From positions 46,526,986-46,590,985 of the forward strand of contig NC_133774.1 in NCBI RefSeq assembly GCF_003597395.2: DNA of 64,000 nucleotides, written 5' to 3'. Shown here piece by piece: positions 1 to 11,797 of this stretch (position 1 is its first letter; every line of letters starts with the position of its first letter). The stretch comes from Chelonoidis abingdonii (taxonomy: Eukaryota > Chordata > Testudines > Testudinidae). A program made the position numbers and the translations under genes. The notes under the pieces are model-generated. The model was not told the DNA's origin and did no database searches. It saw only the letters and a list, made by a program, of their open reading frames with translations.

Positions 1-672
1 CTCCTCTTGTCTGATCTCTCTGAGTGCGCCCCCACAGGTGATGGTCCTTATGCTTTTATCTCTCCTGGAGTGATATCATGAGATTCTCTCGCATGGAGAG
101 TGGGCCTTGGGTTACAGTACGCCATGGATCCACTGTGGTTACTCCAGCAGGTCCAAATGGGTTCGGCTCCTGTTGTTCTTCCCTTGGGAAACTTATAACC
201 AGTGGTAAACAAAGTGACTAGAAAACGCTAAACAATACCTTGATTTAAGAGGGTTAACTGTAGGAATAAAGCATAACAAGAGAAAAATATTTTAAAAGAA
301 TACAGAGGCTTGCATGCAGACTTTCTTACCCGGAGACTTGCCATCATTTGTCAGAGACTATAGACAGGCCTCCCTTTGCTGTCTCTCCCAAATAACAGAC
401 CTGCCTTGCCTTGAGAGCGAATGACTTTTATCTAGCTGCAGTTTGTTGCGCTCCACTGGGAAGTCAAGCCAGCATCCTCCAGGCCAGTTTTCTTGGTAAC
501 AACCCCCAAGTGTTTGTGAGGGATGTCTTATTCCAATCCATTGTTTAAATTGCCTGTTTGTTTTCCCTCAGCCCTGTTGATTTAACCCTGTGTACTCCTA
601 CAATAAACATTCCAATAATTAGGTCACAATATTATATTAATAAATTAGTACAGCCATCCCATGTCCTTCACA
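1..672 (-). mobile_element. Possible LTR fragment, cut by window start
   Basis: On the minus strand this block would start with TGTGAAGGAC at about 672, the TG-type end expected of a retroviral or Gypsy LTR. It differs in texture from the AT-rich intron that follows. The other end lies outside the window, so no terminal repeat or target duplication can be checked. No coding remnant is seen. The call rests on one terminus and overall look only. Confidence 0.3.
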
Positions 673-2563
673 AGCACATAAAAGCAGATTAAAACAAAAA
701 GTCTAGTCCTTTCAGGTCTTCTTTCAATTAGAACAGTTCCATTTGAAAATTCACTTGAGTTTTTTTTTTTAAATAACTCAACAAAATTGCAAACAGCAGA
801 GGCAATATTATATTGAATTTAAATAGTACACATTCCTCTGTAATGTAAATATTATTGAGAGACCAAATAAGGTGCAGAAAATACCTTTAAAGGTACTTTA
901 AATTAACAGCACTTGTGTCTTGAAAGAAAATTGCAGAAAATCTATCTTACATTTTTTTTTTTTTTAATTTTGCTTTATCCCTTTAAAAAATAGCTTTCCA
1001 AATTGTCAGTAGTTTGGCAGCAGGGAGAGTGATGTCAGCTCTTTCATTGTGAAAGATCTGCTTTCTTTTAAACAGCCTTATGGCATTTCATCAAGTTTTG
1101 GTGATTCAGCTGAATTAAAAACCAACTGTATTTGAGTCTAAATTCCCCTAAGTGCTAAACCAAACATATTCCTTTCCTCAGAGTCATCGCTAGATGGCCT
1201 GCCTTCAAAAAGCACTGAAATTCTATATCCCACAGAATCAGAATTAAATGACACAGTGAAAGAAAATGTACCCTTTAATTCAGAATTGTTAATCAGAATC
1301 TGTCAGTACCCTCTGTATTATCTCTTAATCTGACTAGCTAATTCATTAATGAAATGCAGAGTTTTACAAAATCTTGTAGATTATTTTCAGGGAATCACTT
1401 TCTCCTCTTCTTGGATAAGCAACTTGAAATTGGTTTTCATCAAGTGAATTTAAAGGATAGGGTTTGTATCCAAAAAAAAATGTTGATGGGTGGGGTTTTT
1501 ATATTGAAGAAACTTTCACCTTCATTTAAAATTCCAGGCTTACCATAAACTAGAACTTAAAAGGCATAATAAAACTGTAGGCCTACTAATTGTAGTCAGT
1601 TTATTTTGGAGAAAAAACATTCTTAAAGGCAGAAATCCAAGACAGAGGAATTCAGAGTTGTAAAACCATTTGTGACTTTTCTTCAAGCTCTTACTTGCTC
1701 TGGGCAAAATTAATCAAAATTTACATTATTCTTCTTGCCATTTTGAAAAAAGGCATTACCTCATACATTACACTATTAATTGCCAAAATAAATGGTTGCA
1801 TACTAATGGGTTAGGTCTGTTCTGTGGGGGTAAAAGGGGGGAGTATAACACTCATAAAGTCTATTATGACGGAGAAACCACTTCATTTTTGGTAATACTG
1901 TATACATGGACATTAATTCATAATGAATTGCATTACAGTGGCTATAGCATTATATATTATATCTATCCAAATACCAAAAGAATTCATCTTGATTAAGGGA
2001 CATTGTAGACTCCTTTAGGCCCCAGTTTTTACTTACTGTGGCTGGGTGAAAGAAGATTCTGTGAGTCATTACAAAACAGGATTGATTTCTGCATGTTCTA
2101 TTCCTGATTATCACAAGTTTTGCAAATAAAAAATGGGGGGTGGGGGTGGGAACAACCCCCTATTAGTGTAGTCAATAGCAGCTTGTGTGTGCAGCAGGTA
2201 TGTGTAGGGATGAGCAATCTGTGTGCTTTGACTAGGATAAACACAGTTAATGTGTATGCCAGATTAATACCTTTCAAAGAATCAAAATATGAACAAGTTA
2301 TTATTTTAGTGTAATCAGCTGCTTGAGTTGAGTGTTTGAAATGGGGAAATGATCCGGAATAAGTAAAAAAACAAAAGAACAGTTCCATTCTCTGTGCTTC
2401 CCCGAACATCTGCTTGTTTGGAAAAGTAAAATGCACCAAATGCTTGTCAGCTAACCTGTATTGCCTTATTCTTACCGAAATACCACAAATCCAAATAATC
2501 TATCATTTATTACAAGGCATTGCCTTACTTCTCCTCAGCATCTTAGTTTGAGCCATTGTCCAC
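673..2563. other. AT-rich intronic sequence, no feature seen
   Basis: Read as part of the ARSB intron before exon 7. It holds short T runs near 760 and 950 and a G run near 2135-2150. The short open frames have no recognisable domain, and I see no exon with credible splice sites. Confidence 0.5.
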
Positions 2564-2700
2564 CATAGGTACTGGAACTAGGAGTGCTGGGAGTGCTGCC
2601 GCACCCCCTGGCTTGAAGTGGGTTCCATCTTATGCAGGATTTGTAGTTTGGTTCAATTGCTCTCAGCACCCCTGCTATACAAATTGTTCTAGCACCTCTG
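2564..2700 (+). mobile_element. Short terminal-inverted-repeat element (MITE), copy 1
   Basis: The block starts TAGGTACTGGAAC (from 2566) and ends GTTCTAGCACCT, imperfect inverted repeats of each other. A second copy lies in opposite orientation at 61770-61891, and the interiors match closely (for example TTTGGTTCAATTGCTCTCAG here). It is too short to code. No clear target duplication flanks this copy. It is probably a non-autonomous DNA transposon; superfamily unsure. Confidence 0.6.
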
Positions 2701-2792
2701 TTTCCATCATTCCTGTGGTCACCCAGATCCCATTCTTTTTTTCCTTATAGTTCCACTTCACCATTTGTCCTTTATGGGTAGCAGCATCTTTC

Positions 2793-3018
2793 CTCTTAAT
2801 AATACTAAGTATTTACATAGTGATTTGCATCTTCAGAATGGTTCATGAACATTAACCCTTACAGTTCACTTGGGAGATGAATGAGTGTTATCCCTGTTTC
2901 AGAAATGAAGGTAGAGAGGGTAAGTAATTTGCCCAAGACCACAATGCCAGAGTCATGATTAGAGTTCAGGGGTTCCTGTCTTCTAATTCTGGGCATATAC
3001 CACTAGACCACACACCTC
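2793..3018 (+). mobile_element. MIR-type (CORE) SINE relic
   Basis: The order of motifs follows the MIR consensus: a 'cattaaccctta' segment, then 'ttatccctgtttcagaaatg', then 'gtaagtaatttgcccaagac', then a CTAGACCAC-like tail. MIRs are ancient tRNA-derived SINEs mobilised by L2 LINEs and are kept in amniotes. The copy is diverged and near full length. Confidence 0.75.
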
Positions 3019-5540
3019 TTTATTGCCAGTATATACTGTAATATTTCTTACATTTATACATATCTCAATGTAAAGGCTAAACTACACTTTAAAATAAAAT
3101 ACCTCTGTGTTGGGAACCAGTCAAGTGTTAATCTACTGGAGAATATCAGTGTCAAGTTGTAAACCTCTTAGCCTTCCCTGGGAAGGCAGAGACACTGTAA
3201 TTGAATACTGTGGCTTACCTGACACACCTTAGGCTGCAGTACTGCAAATGGGTGTTTCTATTTCATATTTGAGACCAAAGGTGTCCTTTGATATTTTTAA
3301 AAGATCTAAAACAAATACAACTAAATGCACCTGAAATATAACTGTTTCATAGATTAAAATTAAGATTTCAAACACCCCTATATTTTTTACATTTTTTGAC
3401 AGGCAGAAAAAAAACCCCACGCACTTATTTTTAATGATCTGCAGTGATACAGGGCCTCAGTCAGAGCACAGAGCTGAAGGGTGGGTGGGGCTGCATGCGC
3501 ATGTTTATGTGCGTAAAGAAGGGCTACATATTAAATCATAATGTTGAATTTTGTGGAGTCTGAAATCGTAGAAATTATTCATAAATTTACTCTTGTTCTG
3601 ATTTACTGTAGTTTTTTTCTAGTGTTTAAATTGTGCCAGGTAAAATGTAATACCCTGAGTGAAATCCTGGTCCCATTGAAGTCCATGGGAGACTTTCTAT
3701 TGACATCAGCAGGGCTAGGACTTCACCATCTGTATTTATTCTATTTTCAAAGATATAATCAATTTAAAAAAAATTAGGGAGCAGAATAATTTGAAAAAAG
3801 CAAATGTTTTTATGTTGACATGTCCCTTGAAGTTAAGCTTCAGAGAACGCATAGCCTGTATTATACCAGGCTGGTGCTGTTAATCTTCTATTCCAAATCC
3901 TTCATGTAGACTCAAAACGGCATGGTGTACCAACTAAAATCACCATGAAAGAGTGATGAATAGTGGGATATGAGTCTAAGTGTCCAGAGCTGTAGCTCAA
4001 GTAAATGAATTAAGATAGTTTGACTTCATTGTATAGGTATAGCACACAGCTATGTGTTATTGACATGACAGTAAGAAATTATAATCTGGATAATGACCAG
4101 AGAGCCTGATCAGTTCCTTCAGAATCAGTATTCCATTAATTCTTCAAAGGTCAAGGTCATGGCTATTCCTCAAATAGTCTTATTTTAATAAAGTAACTGA
4201 AAATCTCAGAGTTTTGCAGAAAATTCATTATCACCATAAAGTAGCAAAAAAGGTCAGAAAATGTCTTTTCTCAATGAAGTAGCAAAAATATCTTATTTCT
4301 TCAATAATTCATTGCCTTAGAGAAGCCAAGAAGAGTCCTTGACATTTCAGCTTCCTCCTCCTTCACGGGAAATAATTGTTTCATATATCATGGAATGAAA
4401 AATGACAATAAAAAGATACACACAAACTTTGCTAGCCTGGGAGCCATCTGCATTTATAAAAGAGTATATTATAGTGGTCAGGGGGTTCTAATGAGTTTTC
4501 AGCTTTTATCTGGAATGAGTAGTAATCTGGTAATGAAGGCTGTACACCCAATGACACGTGCAAAAAATTTTAAAATAAATGTATTGGAAAAGAGAAGAGG
4601 AAAGAATTTTCATACAGCTGTAACTGGAATGGGAAACCATTGTTGGCAAAGAACTATTGAAATCTTTTACGAATGAGTGGAAACATTCTGGAAATAATTT
4701 TTACCAGCATTAAGGGAAAAACTGTAGGTTTTAAATGATTTAGCAGAAGAGTAAAAATTATAAATATTTTATCTGCGTTTCTGTAGAGAATAGCCGAATT
4801 GTAGATGGCACAGATATATTACAGTCCAGATGGATGTAGTACCTTAAGACTTTCAGAATACATACAATTCTTTGGACATTGTATCTTGGGTCACCAACTT
4901 TTTGGAAATGTTTGTGATACATGGGGAAGGGCTTGGTGTGTTTAGAAGTTTAGATTATCCACACAGGCTCTATTGTTCTTTAAACTGTAGCCTTTTTGGA
5001 AGCACTAACCATGAAAAAGCTATTTTGCTGTCATGTTGATTGTTTATTCTCTTACACATAGAGAACATTAAGTAAACATTTTATGATCCAAAGATACCAC
5101 AGAACATTTATCTTCAGTTTTATTAGGAGTTTTCCTGTAGTATCTTATAGGAAGAAAAGAACTTTTAGCTAGAAGTAATTTATTACCCTGCTTTTTGTAA
5201 AATTAAAAATGCATATAGATTGATATGTATGTTAAACAGATTAATCACAAACTAGTGCTATTTTTACATGAAACACCATTTTATACTGTTTAAATAGTGG
5301 TACTGTATATAATATCAAAATGACTATAATTGGAAAATGTCAGTTATTAAACTCAGACACTAGAGGTTTTTAATTTAAAACTAACTTTTTCCATTGTAAA
5401 ACACTTTGTGTCTCTGGATTTCCTTATAGATTTTATTTCAGAAAGGCTAGGTTTCCAATGGACTCAATCAATTGCAAATTAGTTATACAAGGCAAATGTA
5501 AAGTTTATCATAAGAAAATATTTCAAGACATGCAGTAGGG
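3019..5540. other. Intronic sequence, one small palindrome remnant only
   Basis: No gene or RNA seen. A remnant of the short palindrome family lies at about 3655-3735 ('attgaagtccatgggag' facing a partial complement). An open frame of 93 codons at 4395-4676 has no recognisable domain, and nothing in the sequence supports it as coding. Confidence 0.45.
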
Positions 5541-5603
5541 GCCAAAAGGTGAAGTCAATGGGAGTCTTGATATTGACTTCAGTGGAACTAGGAATTGGCC
5601 TCG
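5541..5603. repeat. Short near-palindrome (hairpin repeat)
   Basis: The arms 'gtgaagtcaatggga' and 'attgacttcagtgga' face each other, with 'ggccaa'-type ends. It is one of several hairpins in this window built around a CATTGACTTCAATG-like core. Confidence 0.5.
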
Positions 5604-5999
5604 AATTGATAGTTGAAGCCGGAAAAAAGTGCAGGCTTTGTTATACAGCCAATTTTTATTTAATTCTCATTAAATATACAACGATGTTGTATCTTTTTTA
5701 ACAACTATTTTTTCTGTAGTTGATATTTTGATACCTATTTTCCCTCTGTAAAAACTCTCTTAATAAAAATGTACCTTAGTTGCAGAAATAGAGTTCCATA
5801 TTTATTTCAGGCAGAAGAAAATATATTGTAGAAGTGTTACAAAGCCTATATTTCAAGGAATGACAGACTAAACATTTATACATCACATCTTTGTCTATTG
5901 TTTAGGTTGTAATTATTGCTATATATGTTTTTAAAAAAATAAAATCTATACACTCTGCTTAGGATTCTGAAAGCATCTCTATTAAAGAAAGCAGCGAAG

Positions 6000-6070
6000 A
6001 GTCCTGTGGCACCGTATAAACTAACAGACGTATTGGAGCATGAGCTTTTGTGGGAGAATACCCACTTCAT
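6000..6070 (+). mobile_element. Foldback element, single-arm fragment
   Basis: The stretch 'agtcctgtggcacc' followed by 'ctaacagacgtattggagc' and 'gaatacccacttcat' is one arm of the element found whole at 21922-22129 and 50732-50925. The second arm is missing here. Confidence 0.7.
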
Positions 6071-6118
6071 AAAGTTAGAATAATTCTCGTAGGTTAAGTC
6101 TCCTGCTCATTCATTTGT

Positions 6119-6223
6119 GGGGACATTTTCCAGAGCACAAATAGAAGTTAAGTGCCCAACTCCTACTGACTTTCAATGGGAGTTGAGCACCTAATGGCCA
6201 TTTGAGTTTTGAAAATATCCCCC
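6119..6223. repeat. Near-palindromic hairpin repeat
   Basis: The left arm (ggGACATTTTCCAGAGCACA onward) pairs with the right arm ending TTTTGAAAATATCCCC. The centre holds 'ctgactttcaatggga'. It resembles the hairpins at 16411, 16577 and 41793. Confidence 0.6.
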
Positions 6224-7429
6224 TCTAATTCATCTGTTTAAAAAAGCTTTTTTATGTTCGTTTTTCTCCATCATGTTATGCTCTAGCCTTTGCGTAGTTA
6301 ATGTGTACTGATATTGTCTTTGTCCTCCCTTTGCCTCCCATATTCTTTTTTTCCCCTTTGTTTAATTAGTTCCCTCTTTTCTTTAGGGATCTTGCTTGCA
6401 GTTTTGTGCTGCTCATCTCAGAGGCACAGTGCACAACTTGCAGTCCAACAGCCAGGACAGAGTGGGCTAAGGTAGAATTAAGCCAAGGCTGTGTTTACCC
6501 AATTCTGGGCCACCACCATAACTCTGAGAACTTGATGGTGCTCCTTAAGTTTCAGATGTCTGTCTCCAGCTTTCTATGTGCAGCCCACAATTCCTGCAGT
6601 GCTCACTGTCCCCTTGTATCACTGACATGCTTGTTCTTCCCCCCTGCATGTCCCCTATTCCCAGGCTTGTGTCAGGATCTTTGTAGGCCAGCGTAAAGTT
6701 ACTTTCTGCAAAGACCTGGGCAGGGGGAAATTCTTCTCTGGCCAGATCTGAGGCTTTAACATCTGCTTTACACTGCCACAGCATAAAAGAGCTGTAGCAG
6801 AGGACAGAATCCTTCACCATGTCTTGTATATCTTTATTGGGAGGCACCAAGCACACTCAGCAATAGTGCTGTTAAAATAATAAGCAAATGAGACAAGGAA
6901 AAAGGAGTTCAGTTTCTCAAATTATAAATAGAAGACACTGTAATATTAAAAAACTCACATGGTGTCAAATCTCTTAGATCTGCAAATGTTGGTTGATCCC
7001 ACTGTCCTTTGTTTTTTTTTCTTTTTTAGTTTTAATTCCTCAGTAAGCTTGTGTACCTCTTTCTAACAATGCGTTCATGATCACAGTCTCCACTGCTATC
7101 TTTGAATGTCCATTTATTGTTATTGTTTGTTTTATTAACCAAAAGAGCTTACACAATAAAAATTTTGAAAGCATCTAGGCAACTTAGACTTGTAAGTGCC
7201 ATTTTGAAAGGTGATATAGGCATTTTAGAGCCTAAGACCTCCTTGACTTGCCATGTCAACCTACATCCCAAACTGCCTAAACCATTAATGAAAAATTTAC
7301 CCCCCAGTTGAAAGATGCAACAGAGAGATGAAGGTTAGGAGAAGGAGGACAATAAACAAGTGGTCAAGGTGACCAGCTAACGTATCTTGCTAGTACAGTT
7401 CTTAATAACACAACTGTGTTTCTTTTTTA
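6224..7429. other. Intronic sequence, nothing assigned
   Basis: About 6380-6860 is richer in GC than its surroundings and may be an unidentified old transposon, but I find no ends or target duplications. No supported coding sequence. Confidence 0.4.
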
Positions 7430-7670
7430 GTCTTCATATTAAGTATCCACTGTGTAAAACAATTCCTCATGAACTCTTGGTGTTCTCTTAGCTTCACTTC
7501 ATTTCCTCTTGTCAGATATATCTGGTGATAGCAGAACCTTCAGACTTTTTCCCATCCCCACTTATAACTCTGCATTATTCTTTTTGCATTCTCCTGTACC
7601 TTTTTCATTTCTATAATATCCGGTCTGCAGTGTGGTGCCCCCAACTGTGCACAATTTTCAATGTATGATT
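7430..7670 (-). mobile_element. Old CR1-type LINE 3' fragment (minus)
   Basis: The order 'tctcctgtacctttttca', 'tataatatccggtctgcag', 'aactgtgcacaattttca' parallels the antisense CR1 segment seen less decayed at 43480-43570 (TTTTCCAATTCCAATATATC, then CAGTATTCAAGGTGTGGGCG). It is heavily diverged and no reading frame remains. Confidence 0.4.
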
Positions 7671-8099
7671 TCCTATATTGGGTTGTCTTCTGGGACACTT
7701 ATTGCTCAAAATATATGGTATATTAGGCGACTGGAAGAGATAGTGAAGTGATTTGGGTTGTGGTGCTGTCAGTGTGTGAATTATATACAGTTCTATGTCT
7801 AAAGGTATGCAGTTCTGCCTGTCCTTCTCGCCCAGAGGATGCAATGTGTGTGGCTTTCTCAGTGACAAGCAAAGATACTGAATTGAATAAATGTTCGTTG
7901 GGACATATTGCAAAGAAGAACAAGGTGTTGCTGGTTGATGGAAGGAAGCAACTTCATGGCAGGGGTTGGTCTCTGCCCCCCTTTGCCAATAAAATTCACA
8001 AAGTAGGGGTGCTCTTATATCCCAAGTTGTTCTGAATACCACAGGTGGCATTTATCTTTACTGTGACTGTTTGTTTTTCTTGGATGAGCACTCAGCCTC

Positions 8100-8560
8100 T
8101 CTCATCTAGGTCTTTGACACCTGCAGATTGAAATACTCCTGTTTGCGCTACATGAGGCTGCATTTGAACATATACAAGCTATACTGGCTGCAGAATATAG
8201 TGGATGATATGGGTCTAACTGTAGGGATCATGTTACATCTGTGCACCATAGATTGCATTAGCTTCCTATTTGCTAGTGGGTACAATTCAAGTGTTTGATT
8301 ATGGCTTTGTAAAATATCATGTGTTTTGAGTCCCTGCTATCTGAGAGACTGCCCCTCTTTGAACAAACAGTTTCTAGATTTGAGCTTCTGAGGTTGGTGC
8401 AGTGCAGGAAAAATTTACTCAAATTTGTTTTCCCTATTGATTCAAGGGACTCCACATCATCTGTTAGCCTTCAGGGGATGGTGTGTAACTCAGCTGTCGT
8501 CTTAGGCTTTTGCCCATCAGACTGGGGACAGGATATACTGGTGTTTTAATTTTGTTTTTA
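8100..8560 (+). mobile_element. Ancient CR1/L3-type LINE 3' part
   Basis: The series 'tagcttcctatttgctag', 'acaattcaagtgtttgatt', 'gagtccctgctatctgaga' follows the 3' coding end of L3/CR1-like LINEs (a '...LPxxxRxxFK...L...CP.YL' theme). Frames are broken. A similar relic lies at 17550-17870. Confidence 0.4.
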
Positions 8561-9082
8561 ATTTCCAGTGGTTGAGAATCTTTTTAGTTAATACTCATTA
8601 TTTTTTTTTGGTTTTTAAATAACATGCTCCCAGAAATGAATGTAATAGATGCAATTTTATAAATCCTAAATAGAGACCTATATGAACTATAGTGTCTGTA
8701 CCTGATTGCATGAGGCAAAAGCAAACTAAATTTCATTTGTTTGTCCATTTTAAATTGGAAGCTAATGACCAAATTTTCATAATTGCAGTAATAAACCTTC
8801 CAATTTGTTCATGCAGACTGGACAGCTGTGTATGCCAATAGGGAATTAGGATGCAGTTACCTGTATGTTGTGTGCAAAAATGTGTCTCTTTATGTAATTT
8901 CTTTGAGGTTTGTTTTTTATTTAATGTTGTAAAGTATTTGAATACATAGCTGCTTTATCTACAATATTTTATATGCTTTTAGATATTTAATTACTTCCTT
9001 TTATATCTGATGATCAAGTGAAGGATTCATAGCTGATGGGGTATAGGCTCCTTGCGCATTATTGCTGACGCCTCAACAGTCT

Positions 9083-9142
9083 GATCCAGAGCCCACTGAA
9101 GTCCATAGAAAGACTTCCATGGACTTCAGTTGGTTTTGGATC
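9083..9142. repeat. 60-bp near-perfect palindrome
   Basis: GATCCAGAGCCCACTGAAGT on the left pairs with the right arm ACTTCAGTTGGTTTTGGATC. About 23 of 28 outer bases match as inverted complements. It is the same family as 39359-39430. Confidence 0.7.
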
Positions 9143-9226
9143 AAGCCATAAATCTTGAGCTGCATTATTCCTGCTGTTCCAGATTTAAGCATTAGTTAGA
9201 AGAAAATGGATCTGCCAACATTCCAG

Positions 9227-9372
9227 AAGTAAGAACATAGGAATGGCCATACTGAGTATTCTGACAATGGCCAATGCCAGGTGTCCCAGAGAGAATGAAC
9301 AGGATAGGAAATCATCAAATGATCCATCCCCTGTCGCCCATTCCCAGCTTCTGGCAAAAGTATGGTCTATGT
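9227..9372 (-). mobile_element. CR1 LINE, 3' terminal fragment (minus)
   Basis: Reads 'agaacataggaatggccat', then 'caatggccaatgccaggtg', then 'tgatccatcccctgtcgccc' and CCCAGCTTCTGGCAAA. This matches the start of the CR1 block at 42925, which is the complement of the CR1 3' end. Short 5'-truncated copies are typical of CR1. Confidence 0.8.
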
Positions 9373-9849
9373 GGTGACTAGGTGGGGTGATTTGTAGAGG
9401 TAAACGGCCACTTTTACCCCCTAAGCTGTTTTTCTATTTAATTTTTGTCAAGCTCGTATTAATTCCATAATATTTAAGATGTTCTATCCTCCTTTCCCAC
9501 CCACCACTTCTGATATTATAGTGCAAAAAACAGACTCTGGTGGATTCATGGTAGTCTGCAGAGCCTGTGATTGAAAAAGTATTACCTCTGATTTTGCACC
9601 ATTGGGGAGCAACTCTTTCATTTAATAATGCCACATGAGTAGGTGTTTCAGACACTGAGAAGACAGTAAAATGATTTAAATGAGAACAGCAACTGGGATG
9701 TGCAAAACCTTGGATCTATTTTAATGGAAGCAACAGGAGAATGATCCTGTTACCACTTTTATGAGAACCTGTGAAGCTGCTGAATACAATCGGGATTTCT
9801 TGGGAAATTACAATGGTATGATAACTCTTAACGCCCACTAATGGAAATA

Positions 9850-11797
9850 CAGTAACTCATCATTTAAAGATGTCTGGGTTAACATTGTTTCATTGTTATG
9901 TTGCTGATCAATTACAGAACATGCTCATTTAAAGTTGTGCAATGCTCCCTTATAACGTTGTTTGGCAGCTGCCTGTTTCGTCCACTGCTTGCGGAAAGAG
10001 CAACCAGTAGCAGCTAGCTGATGGATTCTTGGAACCAGCGTGGACTGGCAGCCCCCCTATCAGTTGCCCGTACCCCTATGTTCCCTGTGTGGCAGCAGCC
10101 CACCAGCCTATCAATTGCCCGCAGTTCAGCTGTCCTCCCCCCACTGCCGTGTGCTGCTCCTGCCCTCTGCCTTGGAGCTGCTCCCCGAGACTCCTCCTTG
10201 CTGTGCAAGGGGGCTGTCAGGGTGTCCCCTTCCCCCCTGCTCCTTCGCCCTGCTTACCACATCTTCCATAGAGTGAGGGAACACACGACAGGGCTCAGGA
10301 TGGAGGGAGCTTCCTGGCAGCAGCTGCCCTCTCGGCTTGCTGATATACCAGTACTTAAAAAGGCAACGTACTTAGAGTGTGGTCAGCATACTTAAAGGAG
10401 CAATGTGCATCTCTCTCTCTCACACACAGTGTGTGTCTGTCTCTGTCTGCCGTGCTGTCTCCCCTCTCTCCATTTGTGCTGCCTTGTAGAGTGTGAGGCT
10501 ACATTAACAACAATGAGGTAACCTTTGAGGGCTCAGCCAATTGCTAGTTCCTCATTTAGCAGTAAGATATTCCCTGGGAAATATCCCACCCTCTGATTTC
10601 ACCACCTCAACCAAGCTTCACAATCATCATCGCTATGTACCAGTATTAAATTGTTTGTTTAAAATGTATACTGTGTGTGTGTAATATATAATTATAGTGT
10701 CTTTTGTCTGTGTCATAAGTAGATAGGTAAGGTAAGGGTTAATTTTCTTTTACTGTTAAGGGTTTACAAAGGGAACCAAACACCTGACCAGAGGACTAAT
10801 CAGGAAACAGGATTTTCAAAAGTAAGGGTGGGAACCTCTGGAGGTTTTTGGCTTTTTTCTGGGTCTTTTTGTTTTCCTCGGCTGTGAGTAAACAAGTTTT
10901 TTTCTAACTCCATCTTCTTTCAAATCTTCTCCTAAACATCTGTGAGTACAAAAGGAAAACAAAGTAATCGGCTGTGATGAGCTTTGATTTGTATTTACAT
11001 GTGTGTGGTGTACTGTGTTGGACTGGTTTAATTGGGCTATCTTTTAAATCAGACTGTTTATTCATATTTTCTCTAAGCAAGAGCCTGTATTGATCTCTTA
11101 ATGCAGTAACATTGTTTTGTATTTTCTTTCTTTTTATATAAAGTTTTCTTTTTAAACCTTGTGGAAGTTTCTTTTCCTAGTGAGGCAGAGGGGAGAGGAA
11201 TCTCTGTGCCCAGAGCTCTGTTATATCGGTGACAGGCTAGAGGGGGGAGGGAAAAGCCCAAACTCTGTGTCTCACCTTCCTATTGTCCCAGGGCGGGAAA
11301 AGGCTACAGGACAAAGGGAGGGGGAATCTCTTGTGTGAGCTGACTAGGTGAATGCATAGCCTCGGGGAAGCTAGATTGCCTCTCCGGTTGTATTCAAGGA
11401 GTGAAGTATAGCATCGCACCGGCTAACCCAGGAAAGGGGGGAAAGCTGGGGGATGAGATAGGGAGACCCAGGGGTCTGGGTCTTGGGGGGTTTCTCCAGG
11501 GAAAGTCTGGGGGGACCAGAGCGAGGCAGGCGCTATATTCCTGTCTGGTGGCAGCGAGATAGATCCAAGCTGGGTATAAGCTTGGGGAAGGTTCACAGTA
11601 AACACTCAGATGCTGAACTCTAAGTCCAGATTTGAGACAAACGTTTACTACAGTCTGGTGAAAAAATTTTCCCTGGAACCTAGCGTGCCCTCTCCCCCAA
11701 CATTAATTCTTATGGGGAAATTGGATTAGTTAACATTGTTTCGATTAAAGTCACATTTTTCATGAACATAACTACAACGTTATGCGAAGAGTTGCTG
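9850..11797 (-). mobile_element. pogo/Tigger-like non-autonomous DNA element, copy A
   Basis: Starts CAGTAACTCATCATTTAAAG and ends ACGTTATGCGAAGAGTTGCTG, with ends as inverted repeats, flanked by TA on both sides (9848-9849 and 11798-11799). A TA duplication and CAGT ends fit the Tc1/mariner-pogo group. The same element lies in the opposite orientation at 19040-19786. Without the solo LTR inserted at 10711-11652 it is about 1 kb. It includes a GC-rich centre (10020-10300), a short CT/CA tract near 10410-10440 and no transposase. Apparent frames in the centre are not genes. Confidence 0.8.
10711..11652 (+). mobile_element. Solo LTR (942 bp) with 5-bp target duplication
   Basis: Starts TGTCATAAGT and ends TTTACTACA, with the 5-bp duplication GTCTG on both sides (10706-10710, 11653-11657). 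TG...CA ends and a 5-bp duplication fit a Gypsy-type or retroviral LTR. No internal coding part remains, so it arose by recombination between two LTRs. It interrupts the pogo-like element and is therefore younger than it. Confidence 0.85.

Noticed and set aside
2098..2439. Minus-strand frame of 113 codons
   Set aside because: Overlaps a plus-strand frame, has no recognisable motif and no splice context; treated as chance.
10014..10395. Overlapping frames of up to 124 codons
   Set aside because: Inside the pogo-like element; GC-rich core, no transposase motifs.
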